Source of the DNA: Undaria pinnatifida
Lineage: Eukaryota; Sar; Phaeophyceae; Laminariales; Alariaceae
DNA: 64,000 bases
Reading direction: 5' to 3'
Assembly (NCBI GenBank): GCA_012845835.1
Contig: JABAKD010000003.1
Span: 1,363,984 to 1,427,983, forward strand
Made by a program: the position numbers and the translations under genes. The notes below the pieces were generated by a model. It was not told the DNA's origin. It did no database searches and worked only from the letters and a program-made list of their open reading frames with translations. Below, one piece after another: positions 45,211-58,129 of this stretch (its first letter is position 1; the number at the start of each line of letters is the position of its first letter).

Positions 45211-48200
45211 TTAGTATCCACCTTGCGCGGCGCCTCCAACACCTGGCTTGGGTGTGTGGCAACGGTTGCACTCCATGCGAGAGGCGAAGCAGTTGTAGCC
45301 ACATCCCGGGCATTCCCTGGAGTTTATGTGGCATCACACGCACGAAGAGGGGTGAAGGCGGGTGGGGGGAGGGGAGGAAACGAGGATTAGACATGCAAGA
45401 GTTAGCATGCAAAAACTAACCCTAACCCCAAACCCTCACACTGATTTCAAGTATGTATAAAAAGTATTGTCCCCCAATACGTGGGTGCAGCTGAGTCACA
45501 ATAACCCTTCTACCATGCAAAAAATATTATCCACACTGATTCTAAGTCATGCCCCCAAAAACGTGGGTAGAGTTTTAGACACAATAGGGAACCCCGGACA
45601 TTTTTCAAAGGACAAAACGGAGCTGCTTCACGCCACAGCAACTGCTGTGATAAGTGCAGCTGCCGTCAGCTGGGTTCAGGAGTACTACCGCCGTGGGGGT
45701 CACAAAATGAAAAAAGGGGAAAAAATCTTGCGAATTGCAAATTATGATACCTAGAATAACAAATAATTAGCCATCGCGCGTGAGTAACCTCGTGCGTAAC
45801 CTCGCAAGTAACACCGACCAGCCCAGGCAAGCTTACAGCTTAGTCTTACACCTGGTGTCTGGAATAATTCTGATACCAGGGCATCTATGAATATTTTTAT
45901 ATGATAGTTAAGGTAGTGGGAAGGTAGTGGGCTTCCTTGGATACTTTCAGTTTTGACTAGTTTGATTGTTTCTCCGGAGGAACAATACAGCAATCGATTT
46001 CAGATTTCAGTCAGAAAAATATTATTCCATACACACGGAAGGAGATTACCGGTATGTCACTCACTATCGTCCTGCTTGAAAATTTGAAAAGAGTTTTTTC
46101 CCTCGGTTCAACATGTAACACCACCGGGGTTTCAAGCCAACCACATCTCGACGGACTGGTCGCGCTGGATGTAGGTGGGTGAAAATACCAATTTACTGTA
46201 AAGACCACACACCCACCAACGTTCCGAAGGGCAAGCTATACCCTGGCATATACCTGGTACTGGTAACAGCCGCCACAAGGAACGCGATGGGTCTTACTAT
46301 CCCGAAAAGCAAAAAAAAACGTTACGAACTTGACACACGAAAACGCGCTACAGCAGTAGTAATAGTTTGACCATAAGGAGCAAATAAACAAAAAAGGGAG
46401 CAAAAACAGACACAAGAGAAGGAGGGGCTTTCGTACAAAAGACGTTGGCCACACATCGGGCGGACGTTCAGAGCTCAGCGGAACGAAAAAATGAAGGTAT
46501 TACAAGTCTCACTACCCGAATGCTCGTTGCGGTTGGCATTGCATGGCCAAATCACCTACTAGTACGGTAGATGCATTTGCAATGTTTGTATCTGTCTTCT
46601 CGTACTTTGTGACCACAGAGCTCGTCTCTACGAGGCATTAGCACGGACACTGGTTGTGCAGGTTGTAGATGTGGGTGGAACAATCAGTTTAACATGAACT
46701 CACACTCTCTCTGATCACATGAAGACACGAGAGCTATGAGTTACGAGTGTGCGTGTACCACTTTTGGCTTGCTCGTGATTTTCCCTGGGGTATTTTCTAC
46801 TTTTAAGGGTGACTGGAGTCTGTCCTGTGTCCTGTGACGACGGACTTGGTTATGCGAGTTAATGTGAGATCAGCAACATTAGGGGTCTATCAATAGAGAT
46901 GATTGCCTTTTTATATTTTCGTTTTGTTCCGCTCGCCAAAACTGCAAAAACGCAAAATACGATACTCGAAGTTCGGTATTTCATATTAATTACACCTGTT
47001 GAAAAAGAAACCAAACTTCGAGGATGTGTAATGCTTCCACTCATTTACATGCAGCACAACCATTGTCCGTGCTCCTGCTTCCTACAGAGACGTGCTCAGT
47101 GGTAACAAACTACCAGGCAAATATAACATTGTTGTAACATTGCACATTGCAAATACGTAAGGTGATTTGACCATGCAATGAACCGCAATGAACACGCGGG
47201 CGAAAAAACATGTAAGCCAGCACACCAGACTAATTGCACCAAAACGGGGGGAAAAAGAAAAACAAAAGAATAACACAATGGGAAACAAATACTTAAGGAG
47301 ACAAGACGGCACCATAAATAGAAACAAAAGCACAACAGCCAGCCACCGAGTAGTGTATTGGGGTTGTACTTTCTATTTTCGACTAATAGTAACGAGACTA
47401 ACTTTATCTACGGCGAACATAACATTTTTTACGTGTAATATCATACCTCATACAAAACAAAAGTAGGTACGAGCAATTAGAGAATGTTGCAACGGGGGAG
47501 GATCTAAATTCTAGTACTTCTAATGAGGGTTTGGGTAACCCAGATTCGACTTACGTACTATAAATAATATCATTATGTAAACATGAACAGATAGTTTATC
47601 CACCAATGAAGCGTGGAAAACTGAAAAGTTCAGTTGCAATGGGAATTCACTCTGAAATGCAAGTCGTAAACATCGTGGTACATATCACACACAGCTTGCA
47701 AAGATGAGTTTCGACGAAATCTTCGATCTCACAGCTGGAGTGTATTTTAATTTTTATAATATCCCCAACGTGCGGGTGCAATTGTAAATACAGCATGTAA
47801 GTTGTGCGTTTCAAGGCGGATCACTACTTCCGACTCAAGTGGATAGTTCTCAAACTGCTCCGGCTGAGGGGGTGCAAGTTACACGGCGGATGATTACGAT
47901 GCATCTCGGAACGAAAGTGGATCATTCCGAAACTGGTGTGGGTGCGGTGTTGGTGAGAACTCGGGCCAAAAGGCGGCGAAACGCTGACGCACTGCTCTTC
48001 TGATGTCTCTATTTTCTGTACGCCCGTCGCGGCGAGTACATGCAATACGCGCGTGCGTCAGAGCGGGGGACCGCCAGGCACCAGACAAAACAACAGACAC
48101 AACCGAGAACACACATGGCACGCCTGAGCGACACCTGGTACTCGTTATCATAAGTCTACCAGCGTAACCCTGGGATACTCTTGCCAGGGACTGGAAATAA

Positions 48201-51200
48201 AGATTTACTGTTGTGTCACATTCCTCGTGGAGGATATGCTCAGAGGTTAGTTGCCGCGTCTACTGGGCAGGGTCAAGGTCAACATGTAGAAATCATTGGA
48301 AAGCGACCGCTATAAATAGACGCTCGTACGGGGGCAATCTCGGGCGGTAGTTAATACGTATACCAGGTATTGCGTACAACAGCACGAAGAGGCTGGAGAG
48401 GGCAAAGATTCATACGTAGAGCATCGCAGCGAAACTATTCCATGCCGGATCGACGTTCTTTTTACTTTGACTATGTTTTTGAACCTACAGGCATCGTTCA
48501 GACAGATACTTCAAATACGTCAGCGGTGTGTTCCAACAGGTCGCATGGTCAATACTCAATTTCAAATACGCCAGGTTGGTGAGTACCGCATGTTGAGTGG
48601 TCGAAACTCAGCTTAGCAAGCTGTGCGATACGGGCGCGCGATTTCTGAACATTTCAGCATTTCCTGCAGTTTCTACCATGTGCTTCACATACCAACCACA
48701 ACCAGTACATGCTATCTGGCTTTGCTAAATCAACGAGAAAAACTCCACCGATATCAACTAGAAAAACTCCATCGATACCATACTCGGCTATCAGTGACCA
48801 AACGGGGGCTGCGGGTTCTCGGTGCAAAACAGAACGGCTGCAGGTGCTCAACATATATGATGTGAGTACGGTGGTACCACTCTCCAAATACAAAGCAAAA
48901 CCGTACTTATCACTTTTCGAAATCTGTGATGGAATGCTGGGCAGGGATAACGTCACCGGGCATATCATAGAGCATACCCAAGGGGACGGGGTATCTTTCG
49001 CGGGAAAGGCGAGAGAGCCACCAGCAATCAATTGAGTAAGCGCGCCATAAATACTCAAAGACATCAAAAAACAGAAACATCGAAAAAACTACAGATGTGC
49101 ACAAAAGAAAACATAGATTAAACAGAGTGGACATACAACCAAGCATCAAGCACCACACAACAAAAGTGAGAATCTAAACTTTTGCATGCAGATGTTTCAC
49201 ATGTTCAAATCAACATGCTCACTGCTACCTGGTAGATGTGGCACCAGCATACAAAGCTCTACGATCTGTACGAATATGCAAAACCTGTATCAAACAGACT
49301 GCGCCAAAACAGCAACTCGAAGGAGGCACAAATCAACTATTCTCATCGCCCGCTGTTCGCTGTTGGCCGTGCAGCACAACGGGAACTTTGCCGATGACGT
49401 AATATGCCCGCACATTAGATCGGTTCGTCCCACCTAACGACATGGACACATCACTATCAATACGAGGAATCACAGCGTCCATCCTGATTCTTCATTCTAC
49501 TAGAGATGTATATTCTGTGGTCACAGACTGTCAGACAATAAACCAAAAACAAACAATCGCAGATGAGAACATAGAAAGGCAAAATAAACTTCAGCGTACC
49601 GGGTACGAATAACAGCAAAAATAAGCCAAATACAGAACAAGCCAGAAAGAAACCTGAAGGACTCCCGGAATGGAACAAAGACAAGCAATATAGAGACACA
49701 AGGATGTCCTCTCTCATGTGCCGCGAAGGCTCTGCAAGCGTGTGGTGCATCGCTATCAACAGGAACGAACGAAAGCGGAAGCAGATATAGAGAACAAACG
49801 AAAGAGAGAAATGTCATCGTACCAGGTATTGCAAATTACAAAAAAACAGAAAAAGCAAAGAGCATACCACTCCGACATTTCACTATTTTCCCTGCTACTG
49901 CTGTACTAGCTGTAGACTTATATCAACCGCGGCACATACATCAGAAGAGAGCCGAAGACAGCGGCAGAAAGCACAGCAGGCCTCAACCCAATCCAACCCA
50001 AGCAACATCGAGCTATACCCGCTACAGGCGAGAGATTCACGCACACACAAACCTCAACATTTCCACGAACGGGCTTGCGCGTGCCTCGTACCTGGTACGT
50101 AACAAAAGAAAACCAAAAGCTCATGAAAAAATCTGTTTTTTTTCCTGCACCGCGTTCCTCAAAAGGTGCTTGCCTCCCCTTGTTTATTGCCTGCCCTCCC
50201 AGCCCCCCCGGCTCCAGTCGTCGTGTGATCAATCCACCGCAACGCTGAGAAGCGTACCAATTAACAACTCCCCTCCCACCGATTGGGTATGCTTACATTG
50301 TGTCTTGTTTTGTTGCAAAAGCACACGGAAGCAGCGGCGGCGGTTCAGCGCCGCACACTGAAAAGCTGATCCATGCTTGCTTCATTTTTTTGCCATCATA
50401 CGGCAAACAAAGCAGCAAACAACGCAGCACGAACCAACACACGAGCACCAGCAGCAGCAAGGCAACCAAACAGCAACCAAATAAGGAACAGATCAGCAGT
50501 TTACCATGCCGCAAGCAGAGCAAGCACACCCACACGCGGGCAGCAACGGCAACAACAACGAACGCCCCCCCCCCCCCCGCTCCCCTCCGTTCCCCTAGAG
50601 AAAACCACCAAGGGTAGATATCTATGATCAATCGCCCCCCTCCGAAACTCTCTCTCAGTCTTACCAGTCTCCGGGCCTCTTGTTGTAGCCACCACCACCG
50701 CCGCCACCGCCGCCACCGCCGTAGCCACCACCGTATCCACCACCACCGCCGCCATACCCGCCACCACCGCTAAATCCACCACCACCACGCTCACCATAAC
50801 CACCGCCACCCGCACCCTCCGGTTTGCGCGTTGGGCAGCGGTTGCACTCGGTGCGAGAGGCGAAGCAGTGGTTGCCGCAGCCGGGGCAGTCCCTGGGAGG
50901 ATTGGGTGGCGAGGGCGTGTGTGATGGGAAGGGTGGGCAGGTGCATTGGTGAGTGCAGCAGCATAGTAGGAATGCGTGGGGGGGAAGCAAAACAAGGAGG
51001 ACGCAAGGGTGTGTTTGGCTGTGAGGCAAAGCGAGGGTGCTGTGCCATGTGTGTTTGGGGGTATAGGGTGTGGTGGGTTTTATCTGTCGAACGTCGGTGG
51101 AGAACGCGCCGTGTTTGTCCGTTGGGAGGACAACAAAAAAGCTGAGCGAGGTGCACGAGGGAACACAAGGGGGTGAGGGAGTGTGCCTTGCCTTTCTGCA

Positions 51201-51672
51201 ATCCGACATGGGTAAGGAAAACGTCGCAAAAATAATCCGACTCGTGGGGAAGATTTCACCAAGAGGCGGAGGAGCACGCAGGGCCTGCTAGTGGCAATGC
51301 TCACCAGTCACCGGGCCTCCGGTTGTAGCCACCACCGCCGCCACCTCCACCGCCGTAGCCTCCTCCACCGTAGCCTCCACCTCCTCCACCGTATCCACCG
51401 CGACCACCTTGGTATCCGCCCCCACCACCAATGTCACCGTACCCGCCACCAACGGCACCGGCACCATCGGGCTTAGGCGTCTGGCATCGGTTGCACTCGA
51501 TGCGGCTGGCGAAGCAGTTGTTTCCGCAGGATGGGCACTCCCAGTCTCCGGGCCTCTTGTTGTAGCCGCCTCCTCCTCCGCCACCGCGTTCTCCGCCGCC
51601 CCCGCCGCCCCAGCCACCGCCACCACCGCCGCCACCGCCACCACCACCGCCACCCTCGTTATAGTAGCTCAT
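45211..51672 (-). CDS. Gly-rich protein with three RanBP2-type zinc fingers
   Basis: Three minus-strand exons, 51672-51305, 50892-50665 and 45316-45211, encode about 233 residues. The ATG at 51,672 begins MSYYNE followed by polyglycine. Fingers lie near residues 43-63, 122-142 and 199-218: [40 protein letters not shown] and [20 protein letters not shown]. Between them are Gly/Tyr-rich linkers with RGG-like motifs. Both introns split the finger's tryptophan codon (TG|G), and the phases match exactly. The protein ends GAAQGGY. RanBP2-type fingers usually bind single-stranded RNA or ubiquitin. With RGG/Gly-rich linkers, a nuclear RNA-binding role is likely (inference). The second intron is 5.3 kb and holds several dispersed repeats. 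Confidence 0.85.
45412..45440. repeat. Telomere-like repeat, minus orientation (short)
   Basis: AACTAACCCTAACCCCAAAC, that is about two CCCTAA units, inside the second intron of the zinc finger gene. Confidence 0.5.
46530..46862. repeat. Dispersed repeat (family V) plus inverted piece of the 12,926 repeat
   Basis: 46,530-46,715 has TTGCGGTTGGCATTGCATGG, TACTTTGTGACCACAGAGCT, GCACGGACACTGGTTGTGC and CAGTTTAACATGAA. Relatives lie at 58,130-58,325, 61,060-61,210 and 61,365-61,440, and inverted near 21,760-21,815 and 47,040-47,210. 46,780-46,862 is the inverse of the TTCTCACATAAACTCGC repeat. Both lie in the zinc finger gene intron. Confidence 0.75.
46863..50664. other. Remainder of the large zinc finger gene intron; no further exon seen
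   Basis: Contains one copy of family T (47,690-47,765) and several near-palindromic TACCAGGTA sites. A 108-codon plus-strand frame at 48,709-49,035 has no recognisable domain. Confidence 0.45.
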
Positions 51673-53990
51673 CGTTTAGGTACGGCGATCTTTTTGTTAA
51701 GGGAGAGGGTCCTGCGTGTGCGTGGTGGTGTGGGAGTGGGGATGAGCGACTTGGAGGCGTAGGCGATACAAGCTGTCTGTATGAAACTTTGGGGAACGAA
51801 CGGGTCAACCAAAGCACGCCGAAACGGAGAGTTTTGACCAATTATGTATTTACCCGAATGTATAGTTTTCTTGTCCCCGTTCGACCCGTTCAAGAAAAGA
51901 TGAGAACGCCATAAAGTATTGTTAACTCCTCATTTCAAAGCGTGTGGATTTTGCTGAGTGTACCTACCCTCTGGAGCCCTGCTGGAACGATGCTGTTGAG
52001 ATGGTGAGATGCCTCTGACGTGCTGCGAAATACCCGTACGGTCGATAGTGAGGATCGTAGAGTAGGAATTGAGGTTGCTGTTGCAAGAGCTTCTAGAAAG
52101 GCCGCGTACTGGGACCATCATACAGGTAACGTTTCGCACTACAAGTATTTATCGTCCAAAAGGTGTAGACTACGATGGTACCGGGGTACGTGACCAATAT
52201 ACGTGTTTAGCATCAGAAGTTGCTACGAATAGTGTGGCGGGCAGCACACGATAGTAGCGGACCGCTGCTGCAAGGTGCAAGCAGTTTGCTGGTACCACTC
52301 TCGTAGCACCGTTTCGGTCACGCACGACTTTATCGTCGCCTGCTCTCCCCTCTCTTCGAACATTTGTGCGAATACGTCAGCAAGCTCTCAGCACTTTCAG
52401 CAGTCCTATTAATCTGTCCTTCCAATCTCTACCCCACACCACCGTTACCTTGCTGTTGGTCTGAGTTTCTTCAAACAAGCGCCAGCTGCTGCTGCTCTGT
52501 CACGCACTTGAGCTGCGAAAGTCGTCCATTGTGTATAGGCGACAGTGTAGAAGAGGGTAGCTGCTTTAATACAGCAGCAGCAATACAGCAGCAGCAGCAG
52601 TCTTCGGAGGTGGATTCCGCCTTGAGCCGCCTGTGGCTTGTGTCTGCCTTGGTTGTATTCCAAGTCCAACATGGCAGCTTGCTGGCAGTTACGCCTGCGT
52701 CCATCGTATTATGTACTGCTGCAGCTGGTATTAACGTGAAGTACCAGGTTCACTGGTTATACGTACATCATACCACCGGTTACCTTGTGCCTGGTATGCT
52801 GGCGACCCGATGTCTCGTTGTATAGTAGTAGCCGACGCAGCAATGTGCATGTACAGCAGCGGTAGCAATAGCTGTTCAGCAGTACAAGTATATTGTTCGT
52901 ATGCTGCTGCATTCCGGTCTATTCACACCTGCACATTACTTACGGAGACAGGAGAGTACGGTAACAGCAGGAGACGACAAAGCAACAATATCCTGTCTCC
53001 TCCGCCGTCAGCACTGACAATGTCACCGCTAGCGTTACATGCGGAGTAGTTTGCTCGCTCGTGCTGATGGCGTTACGTCCTACCTCCGTGTGTATTATAC
53101 AACAGAAGTATCGTCCACTTAGATTGTCCAAAGAAGCTGCACCAACGTTTTCCGGGACACGCGACTTGAAACTAGCGTGATGTACATACAGTCTATGTTT
53201 GCAGTTCTGCTTTATTGTTACCTTGGTGTGAAATAAAATGGAGCGAGAGTAGAGTGGTGGTAGTGATGGTGATGGTGAGGTAGGAGTGTGAGCGAGTGCA
53301 TCGTACTTGCAGTGGGCCGCGTGTATTCCAAGGTAATACTTCAGAAGTACAGTATCATAGTATGGTTTGTGAAGAGAGGTGCAGAAAACACAATGAACCA
53401 TACGAAAACAAGCATGCGCGTGTCGACCTCCTCCCGGCCGAAAAGTTATACTGGTAGGATATGTTCGAATTTCTTTTCATGTAAACATTCGAAATTGGGA
53501 ACCTAGACTAGACAATAATCGTCCAAATAAAAAAAAAACGTTCCAGTAGACTTGGGGGATGAAGAATGGACACAGTGGAAAACATGCTGACCAATCGGAC
53601 AAACTACGTTTTTAGCCTGCAAGCAATTAGCTATCATAATCTATATACTCACCGGTGTCAACAACTAATGCCTCAGCATCTCCATTCTTAGAGCTGCCGT
53701 CCGCGTTCGTAGTGCGTGTCTATCGCGAGCAATGACGAGCGGTGCTCGGTTGCTCGTCTCCTATCATACAGGCTACCAGTATGGTGATAGTCATTCACGT
53801 TTAAAAAAAAATGAGAAGTACACTTCTTCAGTTGTGAGATGGAGGATTTCGTCGAAACTCAATTTTTGCAAGCTGTGTCTTATACTTCGATTACGCGTCC
53901 TGCGGGTGTTATGTTCTCATGAAAGACACAACTTTGGCAATATACCAGTAATCATAGCCCATGCTGTCGGTGTTGTCGTTATTACCGATA
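51673..53990. other. No gene seen; CAG-type repeats
   Basis: Presumably includes the promoter of the zinc finger gene near 51,680-51,900, but no motif can be singled out. 52,560-52,605 is CAG-rich. Confidence 0.4.
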
Positions 53991-53997
53991 CTCGTAA

Positions 53998-54605
53998 GCA
54001 ACTCCTCTCGAAACTTCACCTCCCAAACAAGCGTAGCTAGATTTTTTGCCGGAACGCAGAACGCCGTTGGCGTGTTGACAAAAGGGGTTTGTCCAGAATG
54101 TCACAGGCCGCAGCTGTCCACTGAACCCGGGGAGCCCACAACTAACCCCTTATTCTCCGAGAAAGACCGGCCTTGTGTCTTACTTTTATGGCAATGCCCC
54201 TCCATACGAGGTATATAGCTCCTCTCGAAACTTCGCTCAAACAAGCGAAGCTTGATTTTTTGCCGGAACCCGGAATACCAAGTTGACAAAGGGGTTGGGC
54301 CAGAATCCCACAGGCCGCAGCTACCCACTGGAGCCGAGGGGGGCACAACCAACCCCCTTCTCTCCTAGAATATGGCTAATGACTGCAGTTCTTTGTCTTG
54401 CTTTTGCGGTCATGTCCCTCCGTACGAAGTATTTAGCTCATCTTCAACCTTCCCCCAAACACGCCAAGCTAGATTTTTTGCCGGAACCAGGAACCCCAAA
54501 GAAAATGTTGGCAAAGGGGCTGGGCCAGAACCCCGCAGGCCGCAGCTACCCACTGGGCCCGAGGAGGATACAACCAACCCCCCAACCTCCTTCTTGGATC
54601 TGTAG
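53998..54605. repeat. ~205-225 bp tandem repeat, three copies
   Basis: Each unit has TAGCTC, CTCGAAACTTC, AAGC.AGATTTTTTGCCGGAA, TTGACAAA.GGG, CCAGAA.CCCACAGGCCGCAG and AACCCC. Starts are near 53,998, 54,208 and 54,430. A 141-codon frame across units 2-3 is a repeat translation. Confidence 0.88.
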
Positions 54606-54783
54606 TACTAAGCAGCTCTTCGCATCTGCCTCCCGCAATGGTTCTTGTGTCTCTACGAAGCGCTCGTCAGTTGCTTCCCTCGAGCTCTTCAAAAACGAAA
54701 CAAAATAATGTGTACGTGTAAAGTGGCGGGGGGGGGGGCATAATGGAAAACCATAATCAGGCAAGACTGTTCATTTTTGTTTT

Positions 54784-55083
54784 TTAATACGATAATACAC
54801 AAAACCAGGTCATGGCTGACTGTTCTGCGCGCCGGAGCCGCCTAAAGGCTACTGGCACGTCGACGCTAGCATCACACTGATGAAGCCACTGCAGTACGGC
54901 CACCGCGGCTAGCTCGAGACAGCTTGCGACGAGACAAGTCCCACGAGTTAGCGCATGTTCACCCGTTCGATTTTGTAGACGCCGGGTTGGTCCGAATCGG
55001 TCATGTACAGGCCTCGTAGTCACTGATGAAAGCCAATGATGATTAGGAGCCAGCAATTTCTTTCGCCCCTTGACGGGCTTCAA
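54784..55083 (-). other. Unassigned open frame, 99 codons
   Basis: Balanced composition (for example ELAAVAVLQWLHQCDASVD) with no recognised domain, start context or splice support. The adjoining 55,060-55,260 carries repeated TTGACGGGC(T/A)TCAA segments that also occur near 57,670-57,720. Confidence 0.2.
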
Positions 55084-55662
55084 TTTGCCTTAATTTGCCT
55101 CGATTGGCACCAAGCTAAGCAAGGTTTTAGTGTGGAACGCTCGGCGCTACATCCTTGCTGCACAACTTTGCCTTACTTTAGCTTGACGGGCATCAAGTTA
55201 CAAGGTTTCAGTGTGCAACACTCGGCCGCACGTTTCCCCTTGACTGGCATGTCTCATGGGACCTTTCGCGAAAACCGTCCCGATGTCCCGACACACAGTA
55301 CAGGAAACTGAGCAGACGTACGATCGAACGAACAAACCAATAAACCGAACAAACCGACATCACAATGGGAGAGAAGGAATAAATATAGAACTGTTGTTCG
55401 TAACGGAACCTTTCTACTATCCCATACTAGTTCCAAGTGTTCCAAAAAAATATGTGGGTGCAGTTCTAACTAATGGAAGCCTGTACGCACCCCTCTATGA
55501 AAAGGCTTTTTTTCCAAAGGCAAACGCGACGCGCTCGAACTTGCCTCGTTCTAAACAAAGCGGCTTTATGCAGTAGGCAGTGGGGGTGTGTGTGCTCAGT
55601 TCATGCATAGCTGTAGTCGTATGACCGTAGACCCTTGCATCTCTGAAATGTCGAGATGGAGC

Positions 55663-57445
55663 GGGGTCTACGAGCACACCCTGGATAATATCCTATTGAG
55701 TATGCCTATTGGCATGCCAATAGGTTGGCGTAGTGCCTATCGATACCTGTTGTTACCTGCAATAGGAGGGTAGCGCTGTCGATCGATACATATTGATGGC
55801 AACACTCTGTCCAAGTCAATTGGTATAATAGCCTATTGTACTTAGGATAGTTGCGTGGAATTTTCGATCGAGACCTATTCGTTTAACTAATAGGTTCCGC
55901 GAAAATGGTACCAGGTATAATGGTAGGCTATTGCTCTTGGGATATTGGTGCGAAATTGTCGATCGATACCTATTGATGACAACAATAGGTTCAGCGAAAA
56001 TGGTACAATAGACTGTTCTTGGGATTATTGTGTGAAATTGTCGATCGATACCTATTTATTTGACCGATAGGTCAGGAGAAAATGGCACAATAGGCTGATG
56101 GTCAAAGGATGGGTGTGCGAAATTGTCAATCGACACCTACTGATGACAGCAATAGGTTTAATTGGAAATTGCAATAAGCCACTGAGTACAATCCATCGAT
56201 ACATAGGTACAATTGATACTCCTACAATACATTGGTGTTCTGTTGTGCAACAGCGCGTATAATGTCGATTGATATCCCGAAAAACCTATCATTCAGCGCG
56301 TTCTTTTGAACGAGAAGGTGTAGTGTATCTATTTATCGTGCTTTAAGCGCTAGATTTCAACGATAGGGTTCACCTCGAAGTATATTGTTTCAAGCAGTAG
56401 ATTCCAATCGATGGCCTTACAACTTCATTACACTGAGCAATAGGCATCGATCGATTCCTTTGCAAAGCTATTGAGTTGAGCGATAGGTATCGATCGATAC
56501 CCTTTGCAAACATGTTCAATTGAGCAATGGGTATCGATCGATGCTCTTGCGAACCTATTGTATCGATAGAAAGACATCACTGCACACCTATCGCTTTAAC
56601 TAATAGACATCGACCAATGGCGGCGTAAAGGTATTGTTCGAACGATATCATGTCAGCGATCATTTACAAGCTCTATTGGTGCCCAATATGCTTTTCAATA
56701 TACAAATTTTATTCGCCCGATGGCCTATTGCATAGGGTATTATCCAGGGTATCAGAAGCAACTGAACAGCATACAAACAGATTCGTAGAACAGCTGTTTT
56801 GCGCCAGCGGTCATATGTACCACATCGAATAACTGAAATATTGAATACTCCACAACAATATCGAAGTATATCCGTCTTCCGGATGATCGGTAGTGACCCA
56901 TCGTTGCCGTCCCGAAACGCATTGTTCTTGGTTCTCTCGAATGAGTTGATTGTTGTTGTCGTATCATTTGTACATCGATTGATATTGTTGGCCATTACCT
57001 GATAGGTGATAGGTATTCATATCGACACCTACATCCGAATCAACATAAAGATGGAAAGGTCTACCGATACCTGTTATCCGAAACATTAGAATAGTGACAG
57101 GTCTATCGATACCCACTGTCCCAAACAATATACAGGTGAAATGATCTATCGATACCTACTGTCCCAAACAATATGCAGATGGAATGGTTTATCGATACCT
57201 ACTGTCTGAAACCACGGAACGGCAAAAAGGTCTGTCGATACTTACTGTCGGAGACAATAAGTGCCGTTTTTCCCAGTTCCCATATTATATCGCCCAAACA
57301 GCACCTTTCTGGAAATATTTGTCGATAGCTATCTGTTTCGGCAACAGCTTTTGACATTCGATGGCAATAATCTATTGGCCGAACCATAGATCAGTGAATC
57401 CTATTACCTTGAACCTATTATCCAGGGTGTGCTTGACGAGACCCC
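55663..57445. mobile_element. 1.78 kb TIR-bounded element made of CGATCGATACC dyad repeats
   Basis: The left end reads GGGGTCTACGAGCACACCC then TGGATAATA. The right end, inverted, reads GGGGTCTCGTCAAGCACACC then CTGGATAATA, so imperfect TIRs of about 30 bp enclose the element. The interior has no gene. It consists of ~85 bp units (55,830-56,200) with TCGATCGATACCTATTGATG and CAATAGGT, a middle part with CAATGGGTATCGATCGAT variants, and a ~55 bp array (57,000-57,250) with TCTATCGATACCTACTGTCC. The left flank (55,590-55,662) is a dispersed repeat whose uninterrupted relative is at 3,416-3,485, which marks the insertion boundary. Confidence 0.75.
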
Positions 57446-58129
57446 CGGGCTGACTTCCGGCGGAAGAGCCGGGGGGATTGTGCGGAGCAGAGAGAGGTTA
57501 AAGGGAATGAACAACAATCGGAGAAACGCGTCATAGCTACGAATTATATGGGCAACGCTCTAAATCAATTGCCCCAGGGGGCAATTAGCTCGATGTTTCC
57601 TGCAGCGGTACCACTACGTAATTTATGACAAGACCGTTTGGGGCAAATATGTCAGGAGACGGCACTTTGACCCCTTGACCGACGGCAATTTTCCAATAAT
57701 TTACCGTGATTGACGGCAAACTACTAGGTCTTTAGTCTGGAACGCTTGCTTGGTTTGACACCCTTGACCGATGGACGTTTTCCCTTGGCTGACGTGACGG
57801 TCTCCTGACATCTCTGGTTTTGCGAGGACCCTAGCATGCTTCATTAGGACCGAAAAACGAACAGTGCGGTCTTTTGAGTCGATGTACCCGAAGTACCCGT
57901 AAGCGTGAACGAGTGACATCATGACGCGCGCGTCCACCACCTTGCGTCCATCGTTGTTCGGGCTAATGGGCTAATGGGGTATGACAGTAGCCGTTGTAAG
58001 ATATTTTTGTTGTGCCATGGCAATTCTTACTGTCATACGAAGTACCTTTGTTGTCCATGCCACTTTTTTTCCTTGTCGTGTTGTTGCAAATAGTCTGGTG
58101 TGCTGGCTTGCGTCCTTTTTATTTTGCCC
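57446..58129. other. No assignable gene; one 79-codon minus-strand frame
   Basis: 57,701-57,940 (minus) is protein-like at its start (MMSLVHAYGYFGYIDSKD) but has no recognised domain. Its later part overlaps the TTGACCGACGGCAA repeat segments. Confidence 0.3.

Noticed and set aside
54283-54708. 141-codon plus-strand frame
   Set aside because: It spans units 2 and 3 of a tandem repeat and its repeated peptide follows the DNA period.
55680-57420. CRISPR-like array in the dyad-repeat region
   Set aside because: Repeats are degenerate, spacers are not unique, periods change, and the context is eukaryotic.
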